From CAIWXH01 sp964555675 (GTDB lineage: Bacteria > Chloroflexota > Chloroflexia > Chloroflexales > Chloroflexaceae): a DNA stretch of 64,000 bases. The notes under the pieces are model-generated. The model was not told where the DNA came from and searched no databases. It was given only the letters and a program-made list of their open reading frames with translations. The translations under genes and the position numbers were made by a program. The stretch spans positions 8,565-72,564 of the forward strand of contig CAZKTU010000004.1 in assembly GCA_964555675.1 (NCBI GenBank), given 5' to 3'. Of this stretch, positions 60,701-64,000 are shown piece by piece; the stretch's first letter is position 1; the number at the start of each line of letters is the position of its first letter.

Positions 60701-61372
60701 ATGCCAGTGGACCGCGCCTTCTTGAGCAGCCTGAGCTTCCTCAGCGAGCAGCCGGCGGCGACCGTCGAGGCTGTCGCGGCTATCGGCGTACGGCTGAGCC
60801 GCCCGGCGGGCGCGGTGCTCTTCCTGGCCGGCGAAGAGGCCCCGGGCCTCTTTATTGTGATCGCCGGCAGGGTCAAGATCGTACGCGAGTCGCCCGCCGG
60901 CCGCGAGCAGGTGCTGGCGGTGATCGAGGCCGGCAACCACTTCAACCTGGTGCCGATCTTCGACGGCGGCCCCGCCCCGGCCACGGCCATCTGCCTCAGC
61001 GAGGTCGAACTGCTGCTCTTGCCGGCCGCGGCCCTGCGCGAGCTGACCAGGCGCACCCCAGAGCTGGCCATGGCCCTGCTGGCCGACGCCGGGCGCTTCC
61101 TGCGCCGCCTCGTCGGCCTGGTCGACGACCTGGCCCTCCATACCGTGCAGGGGCGCGTCGCCAGGCTGCTGCTGACCCAGGCCGAGGCCGCCGACCGCGG
61201 CGAGACCGTGGCCCCCCTCACTCAGACCGAGATGGCGGCCCGCCTCGGCACCGTGCGCGAGATGGTCGGGCGCACCCTGAAGACCTTCGAGGCCCTCGGC
61301 CTGATCAGTGTCGCCAGGGGCGCGATCACCATCGTCGACCGCGAGGGGCTGGCAGTTCAGGCCGATGCGTGA
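60701..61372 (+). CDS. Crp/Fnr-family transcriptional regulator
   Basis: 223 residues. N-terminal cyclic-nucleotide-binding fold (GAVLFLAGEEAPGLFIVIAGRVKIVRESPAGREQVLAVIEAGNHFNLVPIFDGGPAPATA). The usual R-x-A-T/S phosphate-binding loop is replaced by PAPATA, so cAMP binding is doubtful. No N-terminal Cys cluster as in Fnr. A long dimer helix is followed by a winged helix (LTQTEMAARLGTVREMVGRTLKTFEALGLI). It may control the divergent ferredoxin/lipoprotein cluster. Leaderless promoter directly upstream. Confidence 0.88.
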   Translation: MPVDRAFLSSLSFLSEQPAATVEAVAAIGVRLSRPAGAVLFLAGEEAPGLFIVIAGRVKIVRESPAGREQVLAVIEAGNHFNLVPIFDGGPAPATAICLSEVELLLLPAAALRELTRRTPELAMALLADAGRFLRRLVGLVDDLALHTVQGRVARLLLTQAEAADRGETVAPLTQTEMAARLGTVREMVGRTLKTFEALGLISVARGAITIVDREGLAVQADA

Positions 61373-61440
61373 CCAGAGCGAGCCCGCGGAAGTCTAGATC
61401 CTAGCACCTGTTGAGCAAAGCCAAGATTGCGGAGTGTACG

Positions 61441-62442
61441 GTGGCAAGTAGCAACATGACCATCCACTCGGAAGATGTGGAGATCGACTTCGGCGGCGGT
61501 GCCGGGATCTTCAATCAGGATTATGTCGTCCCAGAGGGTACCATCCTCGGCATGATCGGGCCGTCGGGCTGCGGCAAGACCACCACCTGCCGGGTCGCCC
61601 TGGGCCTGCTCGCTCCGCACAAAGGGACGATCTCGACCCTCGGTCGCGTGCCGACAAAGTTCACCGCCGAAGACCGCGAGAAGATCGGCTACATCCCCCA
61701 GCACTTCGTGCTCTACCCGCGCCTGAGCGTCGCCGAGAACGCCGAGTTCGTGGCCTCGCTCTACGGCATGCCCCGGCGGCAAGTGAAGAGCCGCATGGAT
61801 GAACTGCTCAAGTTCGTCGACCTGACCGACGCGAAGAACCGGCTCGGCCAGAACCTCTCGGGCGGCATGCAGCGCCGCCTGATGCTGGCGGGCGCCCTGA
61901 TGCATGACCCGGCCCTGCTCTTCGCCGACGAGCCGACGGCCGGCATCGACCCGGTGCTGCGGGCCCGCTTCTGGGAATACTTCCGCCAGCTGCGCGACGA
62001 GGGCCGCACCCTGGTGGTCACCACCCAGGTCGTCAGCGAGGCGATCTACTGCGACTATGTGGCGGTCATGCGCAAAGGGCGCATCCTCGCCGTCGACACC
62101 CCTCAGAACCTGCGCAAGATCGCTTTGGGCGGCGAGATCATCGACGTGACCCTCGCTGAGCCCGACGACGTGCGCCGCGCCATCGACTCGCTCAAGCGCT
62201 GGAAGGACGTGGTGATCGACGCGCGCCGCTCGCCCAACCCCGCGGCCGAGGCCGACATCCACGTGGTGGTCGAGGATGCCCGCGAGTGGCTGCCCGAGGT
62301 GCTCAACCGCCTCGAGAACCAGCGCCCCCGCATCAGCGTGGCCAGCGCCGCCCCCCTCGAGGTGAGCTACGACGAGATCTTCATCAAGATCATGCAGCAG
62401 GACGAGGCCAAGCAAGCTACCCAGGAGGCCGCCCGTGGCTAA
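61441..62442 (+). CDS. ABC-2 type exporter, ATP-binding subunit
   Basis: 333 residues from GTG at 61441 (GGAG 6 nt upstream); a TTG at 61411 or ATG at 61456 are alternatives. Walker A GPSGCGKTTTC, Q-loop YIPQHFVLYPRLSVAEN, signature LSGGMQRRL, Walker B LLFADEPTAGID, D-loop and a switch region with VVTTQVVSEA (Gln where His is usual). The last 90 residues form a regulatory tail. It overlaps the permease gene by 8 bp. Multidrug, lipid or polysaccharide export are all possible. Confidence 0.9.
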   Translation: MASSNMTIHSEDVEIDFGGGAGIFNQDYVVPEGTILGMIGPSGCGKTTTCRVALGLLAPHKGTISTLGRVPTKFTAEDREKIGYIPQHFVLYPRLSVAENAEFVASLYGMPRRQVKSRMDELLKFVDLTDAKNRLGQNLSGGMQRRLMLAGALMHDPALLFADEPTAGIDPVLRARFWEYFRQLRDEGRTLVVTTQVVSEAIYCDYVAVMRKGRILAVDTPQNLRKIALGGEIIDVTLAEPDDVRRAIDSLKRWKDVVIDARRSPNPAAEADIHVVVEDAREWLPEVLNRLENQRPRISVASAAPLEVSYDEIFIKIMQQDEAKQATQEAARG

Positions 62443-63991
62443 CGCGCCGCTCACCGACAACGCACCAGCTACGCTATCGACAGGCAAGCTCACCGCCCCC
62501 GGCTGGCAGCGCTACCTGATCCGGGTCAGGGCCTACTTCCTCAAAGAGGTCAACGAGATCCGCCGGCAGCCCCTGCTCATCCTGAGCCTGATCGTCGGGC
62601 CGCTGATCGTGCTCATCCTCTTCGGGGCGACCTACGTCAACAGCACCCCGCGCGTGCGCACGGGCCTGGTCTTGCCCCCCGGCGGCATCCCCGGCTTCAG
62701 CGAAGAGCAGATCCGCACCCTGATCGGCGCCAACTTCGACGTGCGCGAGATCTCCAACGACCGGGCCGCCCTCGAGGCCAGACTCGCCGCCGGCGAGCTC
62801 GACCTCGTGCAGGTCTTGCCCGAGAACGCCGCCAACGCGCTGCAGAGCGGCGCCACCCCGCAGATCGAGTTCAAGTCGAATGCGATCAACCCGCTCGAAG
62901 AAGGCTGGATCCAGTACCTGGCCTACGCCGAGGTCAATGAGATCAATAAGGTCATCCTCCAGACCACCGCGGCCCAGGTCCAGCAAGAGGCCGAGGGCAT
63001 CAGGGTGCGCATCATCGACGCCGAAGGCGTTGTCCAGGAGTTCGAGCAGGGCGTCTCGGAGGCCAACAAGGCGGCCAGCCGCGAGAATATCGGCACGGTC
63101 CTGACCGCGCTCACCTCGCTCGAGGCCATCCTGCCCGCACAAGAGATCCTGGCCGCCCAGGGCGGCGAGCTGGCCGAGCTGCGCCCGACGATCGCCCGCG
63201 CCAGGGTCAGCTTGCAGGCCATCGACTCGGCGATCGAGAACAACACGCTCAGCCAGCGCCTGGCCGAGATTGCGACCGCCCGCGAAGAGCTGAAGCTGCT
63301 CAACGGCTCGCTCGAGGTCTTCATCAGCACGCCGACCGACCGGCTGGTCTCGCCCCTCACCCAGAGCTACAGCAACCTGCGCGGCTCGGCCTACTCGGCG
63401 GTGGTCTACTACGCGCCGGGCGTCCTGGCCCTGCTCATCCAGCATACCGCCGTGACCCTCGGGGCCCTGGCCCTGGTCCGCGAGCGGCTCATGGGCGCCT
63501 TCGAGGTCTTCCGCGTGGCCCCGGTCAGCCTGCCCCAGCTGATTATCGGCAAGTACCTGGGCTACACACTCTTTATCGCCCTGGCGGCCGTCGTGCTGAT
63601 TGTGGCCATGGCCCTGCTCGGCGTGCCCATGCTCGGCAGCTGGGTCCAGTTCGCCGGCCTCATCCTGCTGCTGATCCTGGCTTCCCTCGGCCTCGGCTTC
63701 CTGATCTCGGCCCTCTCGGGCTCAGACAGCCAGGCCATCCAGCTGGCCATGATCTCGCTGCTGCTCTCGATCTTCTTCAGCGGCTTCTTCATCGCCCTCA
63801 GCAGCTTCGCCTGGCCCGCCCTGCCGGTAGCCTACGCCATCCCCATGACCCACGGCCTCGCCGGCTTCCAGAATGTGATGCTCAAGGGCATCCCGGTCGC
63901 CCCCGGCAACTGGCTCGGCCTGGCCCTGATCGCCGTGATCACCTTCATCCTGGTGGTCGTGCTGACCAACCGCCAGCTCAAAAAGGCCTGA
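62435..63991 (+). CDS. ABC-2 type exporter, permease subunit
   Basis: 518 residues from GTG at 62435 (AGGAGG upstream), overlapping the ATPase gene. One N-terminal membrane helix (PLLILSLIVGPLIVLILFGATYVN) is followed by a 270-residue extracytoplasmic domain with coiled-coil propensity. Five C-terminal helices (VLALLIQHTAVTLGALALV, LGYTLFIALAAVVLIVAMALLG, FAGLILLLILASLGLGFLISAL, MISLLLSIFFSGFFIAL, GLALIAVITFILVVVL) complete it, as in the YhhJ/YbhR ABC-2 family. With the preceding ATPase it would form an exporter; a membrane-fusion protein is not in view. Confidence 0.9.
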   Translation: MANAPLTDNAPATLSTGKLTAPGWQRYLIRVRAYFLKEVNEIRRQPLLILSLIVGPLIVLILFGATYVNSTPRVRTGLVLPPGGIPGFSEEQIRTLIGANFDVREISNDRAALEARLAAGELDLVQVLPENAANALQSGATPQIEFKSNAINPLEEGWIQYLAYAEVNEINKVILQTTAAQVQQEAEGIRVRIIDAEGVVQEFEQGVSEANKAASRENIGTVLTALTSLEAILPAQEILAAQGGELAELRPTIARARVSLQAIDSAIENNTLSQRLAEIATAREELKLLNGSLEVFISTPTDRLVSPLTQSYSNLRGSAYSAVVYYAPGVLALLIQHTAVTLGALALVRERLMGAFEVFRVAPVSLPQLIIGKYLGYTLFIALAAVVLIVAMALLGVPMLGSWVQFAGLILLLILASLGLGFLISALSGSDSQAIQLAMISLLLSIFFSGFFIALSSFAWPALPVAYAIPMTHGLAGFQNVMLKGIPVAPGNWLGLALIAVITFILVVVLTNRQLKKA

Positions 63992-64000
63992 CCAGAGCGC

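Overview
This is a very GC-rich (roughly 70% by eye) contig with two 100-N scaffold gaps (3270-3369 and 42984-43083). Gene families point to the phylum Chloroflexota, probably class Chloroflexia. These include a DUF2089 / SHOCT-like / DUF4097 cluster, MalT-type and BTAD (SARP-like) activators, a prolyl-tRNA synthetase of the archaeal/eukaryal type, a GTDC1/QTMAN-type glycosyltransferase, and CvpA next to MutS2. This is inference from gene content; no rRNA or tRNA gene was seen. Promoters are mostly extended -10 elements (TGC-TATAAT or TGG-TACAAT) with weak -35 boxes, and two genes look leaderless.

Layout. 1-8.6 kb: the tail of a glycosidase (GH8-like), xylB/xylA on the minus strand, a tandem 46-bp repeat interrupted by the first gap, an orphan response regulator, a biotin carboxylase with fused biotin domain, a GNAT acetyltransferase and proS. 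8.6-15.9 kb: a family-39-type membrane glycosyltransferase, a serC-VOC-GT4 operon, and a divergent FAD oxidoreductase plus SpoU rRNA methylase pair. 16-25.9 kb: a GlcE-GlcD fusion, then an operon HerA-like ATPase > E2-like > E1-like (ThiF), which is a candidate bacterial ubiquitin-like conjugation system. Divergent from it are twin transglutaminase-like proteins and an ECF S component, followed by mgsA. 26-34 kb: ftsK, a strong divergent promoter with a 33-codon leader ORF, the DUF2089/SHOCT/DUF4097 operon and an MFS transporter. 33.5-43 kb: cvpA-mutS2, then LysM protein, esterase, cardiolipin synthase, DegT aminotransferase, and an MBL/beta-CASP protein with a duplicated C-terminal module cut by the second gap. 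43-51 kb: an alpha/beta hydrolase (cut by the gap), a DA1-like LIM-peptidase, enoyl-CoA hydratase, QTMAN-like glycosyltransferase and a large secreted subtilase. 51-58.9 kb: divergent MalT-like and BTAD regulators, a control region with phased GCGCTCA heptamers, and an unknown three-gene operon containing a trypsin-like protease. 59-64 kb: a redox-flavoured cluster (two paralogous small membrane proteins, FixH/YtkA-like lipoprotein, ferredoxin) divergent from a Crp/Fnr regulator, then an ABC exporter pair.

The most promising undescribed material is (i) the HerA-E2-E1 operon, whose E1 carries an inactive ThiF-like domain ahead of an active one, and (ii) the BTAD regulator with its 10.5-bp-phased operator array and the unknown protease operon downstream. 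All functional statements rest on motif reading without database searches.
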